Positions 1 through 8,915 of a stretch of DNA of 64,000 bases are shown one piece after another. The notes under the pieces were generated by a model. It was not told the origin of the DNA and did no database searches. It worked only from the letters and a program-made list of their open reading frames with translations. The position numbers and the translations under genes were made by a program. This DNA comes from Crossaster papposus (Eukaryota > Echinodermata > Asteroidea > Velatida > Solasteridae), in assembly GCA_037893245.1 (NCBI GenBank), contig JBAIAA010000877.1, positions 496,001-560,000 of the forward strand, written 5' to 3'. How positions within the stretch are numbered: position 1 is the first letter of the stretch; every line of letters starts with the position of its first letter.

Positions 1-1707
1 GTCTGGTCTTCATTAACAATGCTAGGCAAAATGGTCCGCAATCTGGTGGCGAGAATTTTAGCAATGATTTTGTAGTCGACGTTCAGCAGTGATATGGGCC
101 GCCAATTACCCAACTCTTCACGACTTCCTTTGTTCTTGTACAACAATGTAATCAGACCCGACCTTTGACTTTGACTAAGCCTACCTTCTTGAAAGACACA
201 ATTCACCATATCACAAATATCTTGGCCCATATCACTAAAGAACGTCTTGTAAAACTCAGCGGGCAAGCCGTCCGAACCCGGGGACTTGCCCGCCGCCATA
301 TCGAACAAAGCCCGCCTCACCTCATTAACAGTCACTGGCCCTTCGAGCAACAATTGCTCGTCAGGGCTCAGTGAACTGTCAATAGAACCCTTAAGAAAAT
401 CAATCTCTTTATCATCCGTGTCGGTTTTTGTATACAAATTGTTATAAAAATTCCTACAAATGTTGGTCATACGATTTGGTTCCGTGTGCAGTTGACCTGA
501 ACCATCACGGAGGCCTTGCATGCGTTTTAAGTCCGAGTCGTGCTCCTTGGGCCGGAAAGTACTTTTTTCGGCAGAGGGCACTGGGTTGGGAACAGAAAAA
601 TGTGAATTATTCAGAGTGTTGTATTGGGTTTTTAAGTTATGCAAATCGGCTACGCACGCAGGATCTCCGTGATCAATTTTGTTTTGCAGGAGATTGATTT
701 CTCTTAAGAGTTCCTTACGCTCAGAGCTACGTTTTCGTGCTTCGCCAGCAGAAAAAAACAATCACTGCACTTTTTAGTTGGATTTTTCCCCTGTCCCACC
801 ACTCAACTAAATTATCAAAATCCCCTTTTCGCGCACCCCAATCTTTCCATTCTGAACTAACGGCTTGTTTAAAATCATCCCTTCCCAGAAAAGAAGTATT
901 AAGTTTCCAAAAACCCCGTCCAGCGTTTTGGATTTGGTTCGTGAAAACGACAGAAATTAAATCGTGGTCAGACAGGGGGCATGCAGTGATTGCACTACGT
1001 GCACCCTCGGACAATTCGCGTGAAATGTATAGGCGGTCGATTCTAGAGGCAATTTGGTTATTTTTGGAGTGCCAAGTATATCTTTTTTCTACTGGGTTCT
1101 GAACCCGCCATACATCGAGGAGGCTGCTCTCTCTCACGATTTTCTGGATTTCCTTATTCCCCCGCGTAGTGTGTTGTGTAACCCCCCTTTTTGAATCAAG
1201 AACCAAATTTTCAATGCAATTAAAGTCGCCCCCCCAAATAACATGTCTCATACCCCGTGTGTGGTTACGTAATTCACTTTCAAAGAACTTACGTCTGTCG
1301 GTCGGATCATTCGGACCATAAACGTTAACAATACGAATTTTTGTTTTTGTGTTGGGCATTGAAACCGTGAGAGAAAGCAGCCTACCTCTATTGTCACGCA
1401 AATAGTCCGTGGGGCACCACGAGTGGCGTGAAGACAGCAAAATGGCCGTCCTACAACTCGATGTTGTCCCAAAGGACCAGTACCCAACGCCGTCAAATTC
1501 ACGGGCCCACGCCCTGGCTTCGGAAAAGCCAGAGACGTGAGTTTCCTGCAACAGCAGAACATCAATATTCTGACTGTTGCAGAAACCGAAGACCTGACGG
1601 CGCTTTGCCTGCTTCCTCAAACCACATACATTTAAAGACGCAACTTTAAAATTAACCATACAAAAGGCAAGCACAAAACAAGCAACATTGAAGCAGTCCA
1701 TAAACAA
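1..1707 (-). pseudogene. LINE copy A ORF2: endonuclease-RT, frameshifted
   Basis: The first open frame (727-1707, 326 aa) is an apurinic-type endonuclease: it has LNVCGLR, LLLQETH, WGGDFNCIEN, SRIDRLYISREL and CPLSDHDLISVV in the expected order. It then terminates shortly after the end of the domain. Compared with copy B, the adenine run near 752-758 on the plus strand has one extra base (AGCAGAAAAAAAC against AGCAGAAAACGC). This shifts the frame just before the linker to RT. Downstream the homology to copy B continues in another frame to position 1, including the region matching the RT start. The methionine beginning MVNFKVASLNVCG is the likelier start, since copy B has MASFKIASLNVNG. The copy is probably inactive unless the homopolymer is a sequencing error. 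Confidence 0.85.
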
Positions 1708-1749
1708 TCGAGTTCAAGAAAATCAATCCAAAAGAAAACAACCTACAGT

Positions 1750-3384
1750 TCAGTTCTTTCTTATTTTCCCTCCTTTGATTTTCCATTTTCTGTCATATTC
1801 GTCTGGGGAGTGCCCCCGCTTACTACTTACGGCGCTGACCATGCTGGCGACAGAGAAAGTTGACGCGTTGGAGTCCGAGTCAGAGTCAGAGTCCGAGTCC
1901 GAACCCGAGCCCGAATCCGAGCCCGAATCCGAGCCCGAATCCGAGCTCGAATCCAAGTCCGGGGCCCCAGGCTCGCCGTCGAACACCTCGGCCGCTTCCC
2001 GGGCCAACTCGTCCTCCAGCCCGTCGAAGGGGTTAGATGTCACCACCGATTGTGCCCACTCTCGCGTGCGCAACTTAGACGCCTCCTCGGGGGTAAAAAT
2101 CAATTTTTCCTCGTAGTCCACTGCCGGGGCGGCGGTTGCGGGGCTGGACGGGGCTGACCCAGTTTTCTGCCGTGTCGCGCCTTGACTTGGTGGCTTAATG
2201 GGGGGCGACTCGACGGCTTGACGGCGGGGTGACTTGGCGGCTTGACAGAGGGGAGACTTGGCGGCTTGACGGGGGGGTGACTTGGCGGCTTGACGTGGTG
2301 GTGACTTGGCGGCTTGACGTGGGGGCGACTTGGCGGTTTGACGTGGGGGTGACTTGGCGGCTTGACGTGGGGGTGACTTGGCGGCCTGACGTGGGGGTGA
2401 CTTGGCGGATTGACGGGGGGATGGCTTGGCGGATTGACGGGGGGTGTTCAAAAGCACCGGGTTGGAGGGAGAGCTGCTCTTGCTGTGTGGGGCCTTGTTG
2501 GTAGCTGAACGGTGAATACGTCCGCTACTCACCGCCTGGTCCCAGAAGCCAGGGGCTCTCTCGGCGGATGTCTTCTTGGCGGGTGTCTTCTCGGTTGTCT
2601 TTTGTGGCGGGTTTTCGGGGATGATGGCCGGGATGTCGTCTCTGGGGCTGTGTACTCCCTTGGTGGGCGGCGGAAACGCCATGGTGGATGGATGAGTGTG
2701 CTGGGCTCGTGCCTCGGTGGTTTCTTCGTTTTGCCGTGTCATATTCTTCCATGAACGCGGGCAGGAGCGGGCAAAGTGGCCCTGTTCCCCGCATATCTTG
2801 CATAGCCGAGGCTCGGGGCAGTTGGCAGCTCGATGGCCGGTTCGTTCGCAGTTGAAGCATGGTATGTTGGGGCAATCCGCCGCGAAGTGGCCTTCTCCTC
2901 CGCAGGCTCGGCAGGTCTGAATTTGCCCTTCGTAGCTTACTTGCACCTGGTACCCGCCGATGCGTAAAAAACTGGGGATTGGTGTTTTCAGCTCCACCCG
3001 GTAGTGGCGTGTGCCGTTCTTCCATTCTTGCACAGTTTGCCAACGGCCCCGGCGGCTTGAGATGACTCGTCCGTAGTTAGACAGCTTGGCCGTAACAACC
3101 CCGTCGTCCATTTCATCGGGCGCATTGCGTACGTTGATGAAGGAGAAAGATCCGCCTGCTGATGTGATCGTCACCGGCTTCTTGTTCACCTGCATCTCGC
3201 TCCGTATGAATTTGTTGGCAGTGATGATGCTCGTAGTAGTAACAGCCCACTTGGTTGGACCCAGCTGCTGCACGCATTCCACCTCATTGCGTCCGGCCAC
3301 TTTCTGAATGGCCTCGAAGATCTGTCCAGGAGCTGTCCCCTCGCAGAGGTGCAGAGTGACGGTTTTCTTCCGGTCCAGACTCAT
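1750..3384 (-). CDS. LINE copy A ORF1 (CCHC nucleic-acid-binding protein)
   Basis: This 544-aa protein would bind element RNA. The N-terminal ~150 residues are colinear with ORF1 of copy B. They are followed by three consecutive zinc knuckles of C-x2-C-x4-H-x4-C form (CRACGGEGHFAADC, CFNCERTGHRAANC, CKICGEQGHFARSC) at roughly residues 157-212. The next part is low complexity: a run of about nine 8-residue PPRQAAKS-type repeats, then an acidic Ser/Asp tract (SDSGSDSGSDS). The frame is open throughout. It precedes ORF2 by 42 bases on the same strand, the usual LINE order. CCHC ORF1 proteins of this layout occur in Tx1/L1-group LINEs; assignment to a family within the group is inferred. Confidence 0.85.
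   Translation of the reverse strand: MSLDRKKTVTLHLCEGTAPGQIFEAIQKVAGRNEVECVQQLGPTKWAVTTTSIITANKFIRSEMQVNKKPVTITSAGGSFSFINVRNAPDEMDDGVVTAKLSNYGRVISSRRGRWQTVQEWKNGTRHYRVELKTPIPSFLRIGGYQVQVSYEGQIQTCRACGGEGHFAADCPNIPCFNCERTGHRAANCPEPRLCKICGEQGHFARSCPRSWKNMTRQNEETTEARAQHTHPSTMAFPPPTKGVHSPRDDIPAIIPENPPQKTTEKTPAKKTSAERAPGFWDQAVSSGRIHRSATNKAPHSKSSSPSNPVLLNTPRQSAKPSPRQSAKSPPRQAAKSPPRQAAKSPPRQTAKSPPRQAAKSPPRQAAKSPPRQAAKSPLCQAAKSPRRQAVESPPIKPPSQGATRQKTGSAPSSPATAAPAVDYEEKLIFTPEEASKLRTREWAQSVVTSNPFDGLEDELAREAAEVFDGEPGAPDLDSSSDSGSDSGSDSGSGSDSDSDSDSDSNASTFSVASMVSAVSSKRGHSPDEYDRKWKIKGGKIRKN
2205..2445. repeat. 24-bp coding minisatellite inside ORF1 of copy A
   Basis: About ten tandem copies of a 24-bp unit (plus strand: GGGGGTGACTTGGCGGCTTG plus four bases) encode the PPRQAAKS repeat of ORF1 on the minus strand. 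The period is a multiple of three, so copy-number change keeps the frame. Confidence 0.85.
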
Positions 3385-3450
3385 GGGTTACCCTTAAATT
3401 TGCAAGGGAAACAAGGTGTAGAAGAACTTCCGACTTGACCACGGTGTTAC

Positions 3451-3716
3451 CTCCTGTTTTTAAATGGTTTATTCCTTATAGAAAAAACCTACAACACAGA
3501 TATATACATATATTTACAATACATCATTTCTCGCACCTCTTAGAAAGGAAGAAATTATAAATATAATTTCTATACAAATTTACAAAACAAAAAACAAAAT
3601 ATTCATACTTTAAAAACCGTCACCAAATACAAATCAATTGATATAGCAGAACAAATTCTCAATGAAATAAAACCAGAAAAATACCGATAAACTGTTAAGC
3701 AGTGATGTTTGAGGAA
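3451..3716 (-). other. 3' UTR and polyadenylation signal of LINE copy B
   Basis: A T/A-rich stretch follows the ORF2 stop. AATAAA lies on the minus strand at plus coordinates 3468-3473. There is no long A tail; the sequence passes through TTTAAAAACAGGAGG straight into the leader of copy A. A minimal or absent tail fits site-specific or tandem insertion better than ordinary dispersed L1-type insertion, but this is inference. Confidence 0.6.
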
Positions 3717-6700
3717 TCAGGGCCCGACACGAATCCGGAGATATTTTTTGAGGCGACACAACAACTCGGAACTAGTAATCTTTTTGTGTTCATATTTCGC
3801 CATGTTTCTATGAAACCAAATAGTTCGACGAAAAGTACTTAAATGTTGTGCCGTCTCAACCTCTATTTTCCTTGTATTGGTGTTCGGAAACAAGGAAAAT
3901 ATTAAGGTGTCCGCGTCGGGAGGGTACGCGCTGGCCTTGTTTAACCCGCCCAAGTATTGACCGAGCCATCGGCCCACCGGCTGGACCACACTGCACTCGA
4001 CAAAAACGTGATTAACCGTTTCCTTTCGAGCGCAGTGCGGGCATAATCCGCGATCTTTCGAATGCTTTCTTAAACGGTTACCGGTGGGCAACACGTTGTG
4101 CACTATCTTAAAGTTCAAAGACATGTGTTTGTTCGAGTGTCTGCTGCACAACGTGCGCTTCCATACGGTGGCCCAGTCTCTACCGGGCCAGTTGCGCTGT
4201 ACCCTCGATTTCGTTCCTTTAGCCTCGAGTGTGGTTGCAAGGAGTTCTTTTAATTTGACTTGTCGCCAGTCGCTCACTAGTGGGTTTAGCTTACGGAAGT
4301 TCTTTAGAACCGCACTATAATATGCCGGTTGTGTGTCGCAATGTGGCACATTCCCGCGCGCCAATGACGGGTCTGCACTCCGAAGAGACAAACCGCACCA
4401 ATAGCGCGCAAGAATCCGCCACTTGCCCGATTTGTTATGAATTATACTGGCGACATGGACACCTTGCATTGCAGCCACCTTACAGCCTATGTCCACCAGC
4501 CCCAATCCACCCTGTGAGGTGGGAAGGTACATGGTGTCACGGTTGACATATTCTGCTTTATGCCCCCAAATGAAATGGAAAATCAACCGATTGATTTTGC
4601 CTAATTTCTCTTTTGGGGGCGGGACGACTTCAGCCAAGTACCATAGTTTGGATAAAACAAAAATGTTGCAAATATTTACCCTGCCCTTCATTGAAAAATC
4701 ACAGTCCTTCCACTCATTGATACAATTTTCGATTTCCCCCAGTTTGTCTTTCCACATTTTGTTCTTAATGTCCCCATATCCAAACGTAATACCTATAATT
4801 TTGGCTGAAGTCACCCAAGAAATGTCAACCGGGCCGCTTGGCCGATGTTTCCATCGACCAAGGAACACGCCACTCGTTTTCTGCTGGTTCAGCTTTGCGC
4901 CTGATGCGCGTTCATATCTCTCGACCAGCTCGAAGCTGCGGACGATAGATATATCGTCCGCCAGAATGAGGGTGGTATCATCAGCATACATCGAGACTCT
5001 GGCTTCGGCTCCCCCTGGTAATTTGACTCCCTTAATTTTGGGATCGGCTCTGATTGCGCATGCGAGAGGTTCAAGGGCGAGAATGAACAATAATGGCGAG
5101 AGAGGACATCCCTGGCGAACCCCGCGAGAAAGCGAGAAGGGCCGAGAGATGTTGCCATTACATATGACGCTGCTCTTAATATCAGAGTATAAAATTCTAA
5201 TAAAATTCCTAAATTTGTTGCCGAAGCCAAAGGTCTCGAGGATATGCTGAAGATACCCCCAATCAACACGATCGAACGCCTTTTGCTGGTCGAGCGACAC
5301 GAACGCAGCGCACATGTTCTTTTGATCCACGTAATTCTGAACATTGCGAAGTAGGTGAGCACTGTCCGATATGCTTCTCCCCGCCACCGAGCACGTTTGG
5401 TCTTCATGAATAATATGCGGCAAAATTGTGCGTAGTCTGGTGGCGAGGATTTTAGCAATGATCTTATAATCAACATTCAACAGTGATATGGGTCTCCAAT
5501 TCTCTAAATCAAGACGACTACCTTTGTTCTTATATAATAACGAAATAAGACCCAACCTTTGACTTTTACATAAACGACCTTCCTCTAAAACACAATTAAC
5601 CATATTACATAATTCTTGACCCATATCACTGAAGAACGCTTTATAAAATTCAGCGGGCAAGCCGTCCGAACCCGGGGACTTACCCGCCGCCATACCGAAC
5701 AATGCCCGCCTCACTTCACCGACAGTCACCGGCCCCTCGAGCAACAATTGCTCGTCAGGGCTCAGTGAACTATCAATAGAGCCCCTGAGGAAATCAGTAT
5801 CTTCGCGATTCACGTTTGTTTCAGAAAACAATTTGGAATAAAAATCCCTACAAGTTTCGCTCATTTGTTCCGGGTCCGTTATTGTGTGACCGGAACAATC
5901 GCGGAGACCCTGCATGCGCTTTAGCTCAAGATTTCTTGTTTGGGGCCTAAAGGTACTTTCCTCTGAAACGGAAACTGGGTTAGACACCAAAAAGGTACTT
6001 TTACTAAGCAATTTGTACTTATTTGTTAAAGTCTGCAACTCTGCGCATGCCGAGTCTCCGCGATCAATTTTAGCTTGAAGTACACCGATTTTCCTCAGGA
6101 GCTCTTTACGTTCCGAATTACGTTTTTTTGCTTCACCAGCAGAAAACGCAATCACTGCACTTTTGAGATGGATTTTACCCCTGTCCCACCAGTCAATTAA
6201 ACTATTAAAATCATCTTTTTTTGAGATCCAATCTTCCCACTCCGATTTAACTACCCCCCTAAAATCATCCCGCCCTAAAAAGGAAGTGTTCATTTTCCAA
6301 AAACCCCGCCCCGTATTTTTCACTTGATTGGAAAGCACAACTGAGATCAAGTCATGATCAGACAGGGGACATGCAGTGATTGCGCTTAGTGCGCCCGCAG
6401 ACAATTCACGTGACAAATATATGCGGTCAATTCTTGTGGCTTGATTGTAATTCGAGGAATGCCAAGTAAATCTTTTGTCTGAAGGATTCTGCGACCGCCA
6501 TATATCGAGGAGGCCGCTTTCTCTCACGGTTTTATTAATTTCGTTCATTCCTGTTACGCAGTGAGACGTATTATTTTTAGAATCTAAAATAAGGTCTGCA
6601 ATACAATTGAAATCTCCCCCCAAAACAACGTGTCTCATACCCCGTGTGTGCTGTTGTAACTCATTGCGAAAGAAAAGCTGGCGTTCGTGGGGATTATTTG

Positions 6701-7085
6701 GCGCATATAAATTCACAATGCGAATTTTTGCTTTTGTGTCGGGCATTGTAACCGTGAGAGAAAGCAACCTACCTCTATTGTCACGCAAATGATCTGCAGG
6801 GCACCAAGAGTGGCGTGAAGACAGCAAGATGGCCGTCCCACAACTCGAGGTTGACCCAAAGGACCAGAAACCTGCGCCCCCAAATTCTCTGGCCCACGCT
6901 CTGGCCTCGAAAAAGCCAGAGGCGTGAGTTTCCTGCAACAGCAGAATATCAATATTCTGATTGTTGCAGAAATCGAAAATCTGACAGCGCTTTCCCCGAT
7001 TCCTCAAACCGTTTACATTCAAACTAGCAATTTTAAACGAAGCCATAATTGATAAAAATGCAATGAAATAACAAAAACAGTTCAT
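3717..7085 (-). CDS. LINE copy B ORF2: endonuclease/reverse transcriptase
   Basis: An uninterrupted polyprotein of 1122 aa, or 1109 aa if translation begins at MASFKIASLNVNGLRN, which I prefer because the preceding 13 residues are hydrophobic and not part of the endonuclease fold. Endonuclease motifs: LNVNGLRN (22-29), QETH (51-54), GGDFN (156-160), RIDRIYLSREL (218-228) and SDHD (242-245). The reverse transcriptase spans about 500-780, with SLDQQKAFDRVDW (first catalytic Asp about 599), SRGVRQGCPLSPLLF and YADD (700-703). A C-terminal CPHC...ETVNHVFVEC zinc-finger-like motif is typical of L1/Tx1 proteins. It would nick target DNA and reverse-transcribe the LINE RNA at the nick. All catalytic residues I can identify are present, so this copy may be recently active. 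Confidence 0.93.
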   Translation of the reverse strand: MNCFCYFIAFLSIMASFKIASLNVNGLRNRGKRCQIFDFCNNQNIDILLLQETHASGFFEARAWAREFGGAGFWSFGSTSSCGTAILLSSRHSWCPADHLRDNRGRLLSLTVTMPDTKAKIRIVNLYAPNNPHERQLFFRNELQQHTRGMRHVVLGGDFNCIADLILDSKNNTSHCVTGMNEINKTVRESGLLDIWRSQNPSDKRFTWHSSNYNQATRIDRIYLSRELSAGALSAITACPLSDHDLISVVLSNQVKNTGRGFWKMNTSFLGRDDFRGVVKSEWEDWISKKDDFNSLIDWWDRGKIHLKSAVIAFSAGEAKKRNSERKELLRKIGVLQAKIDRGDSACAELQTLTNKYKLLSKSTFLVSNPVSVSEESTFRPQTRNLELKRMQGLRDCSGHTITDPEQMSETCRDFYSKLFSETNVNREDTDFLRGSIDSSLSPDEQLLLEGPVTVGEVRRALFGMAAGKSPGSDGLPAEFYKAFFSDMGQELCNMVNCVLEEGRLCKSQRLGLISLLYKNKGSRLDLENWRPISLLNVDYKIIAKILATRLRTILPHIIHEDQTCSVAGRSISDSAHLLRNVQNYVDQKNMCAAFVSLDQQKAFDRVDWGYLQHILETFGFGNKFRNFIRILYSDIKSSVICNGNISRPFSLSRGVRQGCPLSPLLFILALEPLACAIRADPKIKGVKLPGGAEARVSMYADDTTLILADDISIVRSFELVERYERASGAKLNQQKTSGVFLGRWKHRPSGPVDISWVTSAKIIGITFGYGDIKNKMWKDKLGEIENCINEWKDCDFSMKGRVNICNIFVLSKLWYLAEVVPPPKEKLGKINRLIFHFIWGHKAEYVNRDTMYLPTSQGGLGLVDIGCKVAAMQGVHVASIIHNKSGKWRILARYWCGLSLRSADPSLARGNVPHCDTQPAYYSAVLKNFRKLNPLVSDWRQVKLKELLATTLEAKGTKSRVQRNWPGRDWATVWKRTLCSRHSNKHMSLNFKIVHNVLPTGNRLRKHSKDRGLCPHCARKETVNHVFVECSVVQPVGRWLGQYLGGLNKASAYPPDADTLIFSLFPNTNTRKIEVETAQHLSTFRRTIWFHRNMAKYEHKKITSSELLCRLKKYLRIRVGP

Positions 7086-7111
7086 TGAAAATCAAATATT
7101 CAAAACAAAGT

Positions 7112-8860
7112 TCAAAAACACTTTTTCTGCTTCCCCTTGTAGGCTTTCTTATGCAGAAAGTTTTCCTCCGAGGACGATCTGCCACGCTTGCTGCTGACCA
7201 TCGACACACAGCTAAGCGTCGAGCGGTCAGAGTCTGTCCCCGAGTCACTGCCATTGAGGGTTTCAGTGAGTGGCTGCTCACCGTAAACCTCTGTCACCCC
7301 CTTAGCCAATTCATCCTCCAACCCGTCGTAGGTGTTGGCCGTTGCAACAGCCCAGTCGCGGGTTGCCAGTCCAGATGCTGCCTCGGTAGTGAACTGTAGC
7401 TTTTCCTCAAAGAAGGTAGAGCTAGGGGTACGATGCTTGCTTCTGGGCTTGCTCCACTGGGCTGGTTCCGACGGGAGGCTGGGAGACGACGGGAAGAGGG
7501 TCGAGGGCTGTGATGTCGTTTGGGCTGGTAGTAGGGCCGTTGCTCCGCGCGTGCTGGGTCCAGCAGATTTCACGACGTGTGCGCTCTTCTGTGATGAGCT
7601 CGTACGAGCCGCGGCCGTGTACATATTTATAGCGGGCTGAGCAATCTTTTCCGCCGGTTTCACTGCCGGGCGCGATTTAGTGGCGGCCGTGGACCGGGCG
7701 GAGGGTATAACTGGGCGTGGCTTGGTGGTGAACGTGTGTTGGGCAAAAGGGTTTACCGGGAGTGGCTTGGTGGTCGTGGTCGTGGGCTCGGCACGGGTCT
7801 CGGCGGACTGTGGTTTTCTATGAGGCTTGTGGGTTTCATTGGACTTGGCGGGTGACACAGCTTTGGTCGTCACTGGGGCTCGCTTGGTAGTATTCACTGG
7901 CTTGATAGTGTTCACTGGCTTGATAGTGTTCACTGGCTTGATAGTGTCCACTGGCTTGATAGTGTCCACTGGCTTGATAGTGTTCACTAGCTTGGTAGTG
8001 TTCACCGTCTTGGTAGTGTTCACCGTCTTGGTAGTGTTCACTGGCTTGGTAGTAGGTTTTTGAACGGGGTGGGGCTCGTCCCAGAAACCCGGTGGAGCCG
8101 GTATTCCGGGGACTACCTGGTGGTTTGATTTGCTCACCTCGATGTCGCTGCCGGATTCGCATTCCATGCCTGAGGATGGTGGAGGAAAAGTTATGGTGTG
8201 TCGATTCCTTGCTGTGGTGTTCCTCCAAGACTGGGAGCAATCTTTTGCCAAGTGGCCTACTTCCCCGCAAATCAAACACTTTTTGGGCTCGGGACACTCC
8301 GCGCTACGGTGGCCTGGCTGACGGCAGTTAAAACACGGAATGTTGGGGCACTGCGCTGCGAAATGTCCCTCGCCCCCGCAAGATCGGCACGTCTGTTGCT
8401 GTCCCTCATATTGCACAAGTAGACGAAACCCGCCAACCTGGATGTAGCTGGGGATTGCCGTCTTCAGCTCCAAGCGGGCATGCCTCGTACCGTTTTTGTA
8501 GCCAAGCCTTGTCTGCCAACGTCCACGGCGGATCCCTACCACCCGGCCGTACTGGGACAGCTTGGTGACGATGGGGCCATCCAACATCTCGTCCGGCGCG
8601 TATCTGATGTTGACGAAAGTCGTATGCCCCCCTGCTGACGTTACTGTTGCCCGCTGTCCATCGACGAAGAAGTCTGCTCCACGCAAGCGTCCTGCTAGCG
8701 CCTCCGTTGTTGCCGTCACGGCCCAGCGCTTCTCACCAAGTTGCTGAACACATTCGATTTCAGGCTCCTTCAACTGCTCCTCCAAAAGGGTAAAGACCAT
8801 CGCTGGTGCTGTCCTCAGCGGTAGATGCAGCTCTACCGTCCGGTTCCTGTTTAAGGACAT
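7112..8860 (-). CDS. LINE copy B ORF1 (CCHC nucleic-acid-binding protein)
   Basis: A 582-aa protein starting MSLNRNRTVELHL; the start is matched by MSLDRKKTVTLHL in copy A. Residues 1-150 form the conserved N-terminal part, and three CCHC knuckles follow at about 158-208 (CRSCGGEGHFAAQC, CFNCRQPGHRSAEC, CLICGEVGHLAKDC). The C-terminal half is Thr/Pro/Ser-rich, with an array of 6-residue NTIKPV-like repeats around residues 270-325. The tail contains an acidic NGSDSGTDSD segment. It probably coats LINE RNA with ORF2. The N-terminal part and knuckles are conserved between copies A and B, but the linker repeats are entirely different. Confidence 0.88.
   Translation of the reverse strand: MSLNRNRTVELHLPLRTAPAMVFTLLEEQLKEPEIECVQQLGEKRWAVTATTEALAGRLRGADFFVDGQRATVTSAGGHTTFVNIRYAPDEMLDGPIVTKLSQYGRVVGIRRGRWQTRLGYKNGTRHARLELKTAIPSYIQVGGFRLLVQYEGQQQTCRSCGGEGHFAAQCPNIPCFNCRQPGHRSAECPEPKKCLICGEVGHLAKDCSQSWRNTTARNRHTITFPPPSSGMECESGSDIEVSKSNHQVVPGIPAPPGFWDEPHPVQKPTTKPVNTTKTVNTTKTVNTTKLVNTIKPVDTIKPVDTIKPVNTIKPVNTIKPVNTTKRAPVTTKAVSPAKSNETHKPHRKPQSAETRAEPTTTTTKPLPVNPFAQHTFTTKPRPVIPSARSTAATKSRPAVKPAEKIAQPAINMYTAAARTSSSQKSAHVVKSAGPSTRGATALLPAQTTSQPSTLFPSSPSLPSEPAQWSKPRSKHRTPSSTFFEEKLQFTTEAASGLATRDWAVATANTYDGLEDELAKGVTEVYGEQPLTETLNGSDSGTDSDRSTLSCVSMVSSKRGRSSSEENFLHKKAYKGKQKKCF
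7885..8050. repeat. 18-bp coding minisatellite inside ORF1 of copy B
   Basis: Tandem copies of an 18-bp unit (plus strand: TTCACTGGCTTGATAGTG) encode NTIKPV/NTTKTV repeats on the minus strand. It sits at the same place in ORF1 as the 24-bp array of copy A but has unrelated sequence. Confidence 0.85.
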
Positions 8861-8887
8861 GGCTAAGATGCGAGATCAAGCTGGTAG

Positions 8888-8908
8888 CACTTGATCTTAG
8901 CCAAAAGG
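8888..8908 (-). other. U2 snRNA 5'-end fragment (21-nt match) upstream of LINE ORF1
   Basis: On the minus strand these 21 bases read CCTTTTGGCTAAGATCAAG plus TG. As I recall the conserved metazoan U2 snRNA, this is nucleotides 13-33, including the 5' part of the branch-site-recognition region. The bases before it (GCATCTC) also resemble U2 nucleotides 4-10 with a short deletion. Similarity stops after GTG. The ORF1 start codon lies 27 bases further on. The segment also forms one arm of a 13-bp inverted repeat with 8861-8880. It is too short to be a functional snRNA gene. Confidence 0.65.
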
Positions 8909-8915
8909 AGATGCA

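Larger units (their letters stand above)
1..3450 (-). mobile_element. L1/Tx1-like LINE, copy A (3' part beyond window)
   Basis: Read on the minus strand, this is a two-ORF non-LTR retrotransposon. A short 5' leader (about 3385-3450) is followed by an ORF1 with three CCHC knuckles (1750-3384) and an ORF2 with endonuclease and the start of reverse transcriptase (1707 down to 1). The left window edge cuts it inside the RT domain. It has the same orientation and protein order as copy B, which ends immediately upstream of its leader, so the two lie head to tail. The 5' boundary near 3450 was placed where copy B's AATAAA-bearing 3' end stops and is uncertain by about 10 bases. Confidence 0.85.
3451..8915 (-). 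mobile_element. L1/Tx1-like LINE, copy B (near full length)
   Basis: Both ORFs are open: ORF1 7112-8860 and ORF2 3717-7085, separated by 26 bases. The 3' UTR (3451-3716) is AT-rich and ends with AATAAA read on the minus strand (plus 3468-3473), about 15-20 bases before the junction with copy A. The 5' leader is short and contains a U2-snRNA-like segment. Upstream of about 8916 the sequence is the interior of a Helitron repeat unit (TACTGCGGAGTAAACATAG, also at 15004 and, with one change, 10395). So copy B was either inserted into, or joined to, the Helitron array. No target-site duplication can be checked because the 3' side is occupied by copy A. Confidence 0.85.

Noticed and set aside
1688..2116. 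Plus-strand frame with SESESESEPEPE repeats
   Set aside because: It is the antisense of the acidic Ser/Asp tail of LINE ORF1, with codon-biased repeat sequence.
4489..5250. 253-aa plus-strand frame
   Set aside because: It is a shadow frame antisense to the ORF2 reverse transcriptase region.
8888..8908. U2 snRNA gene
   Set aside because: Only ~21 contiguous nucleotides match; no proximal sequence element, Sm site or 3' stem-loops are present.
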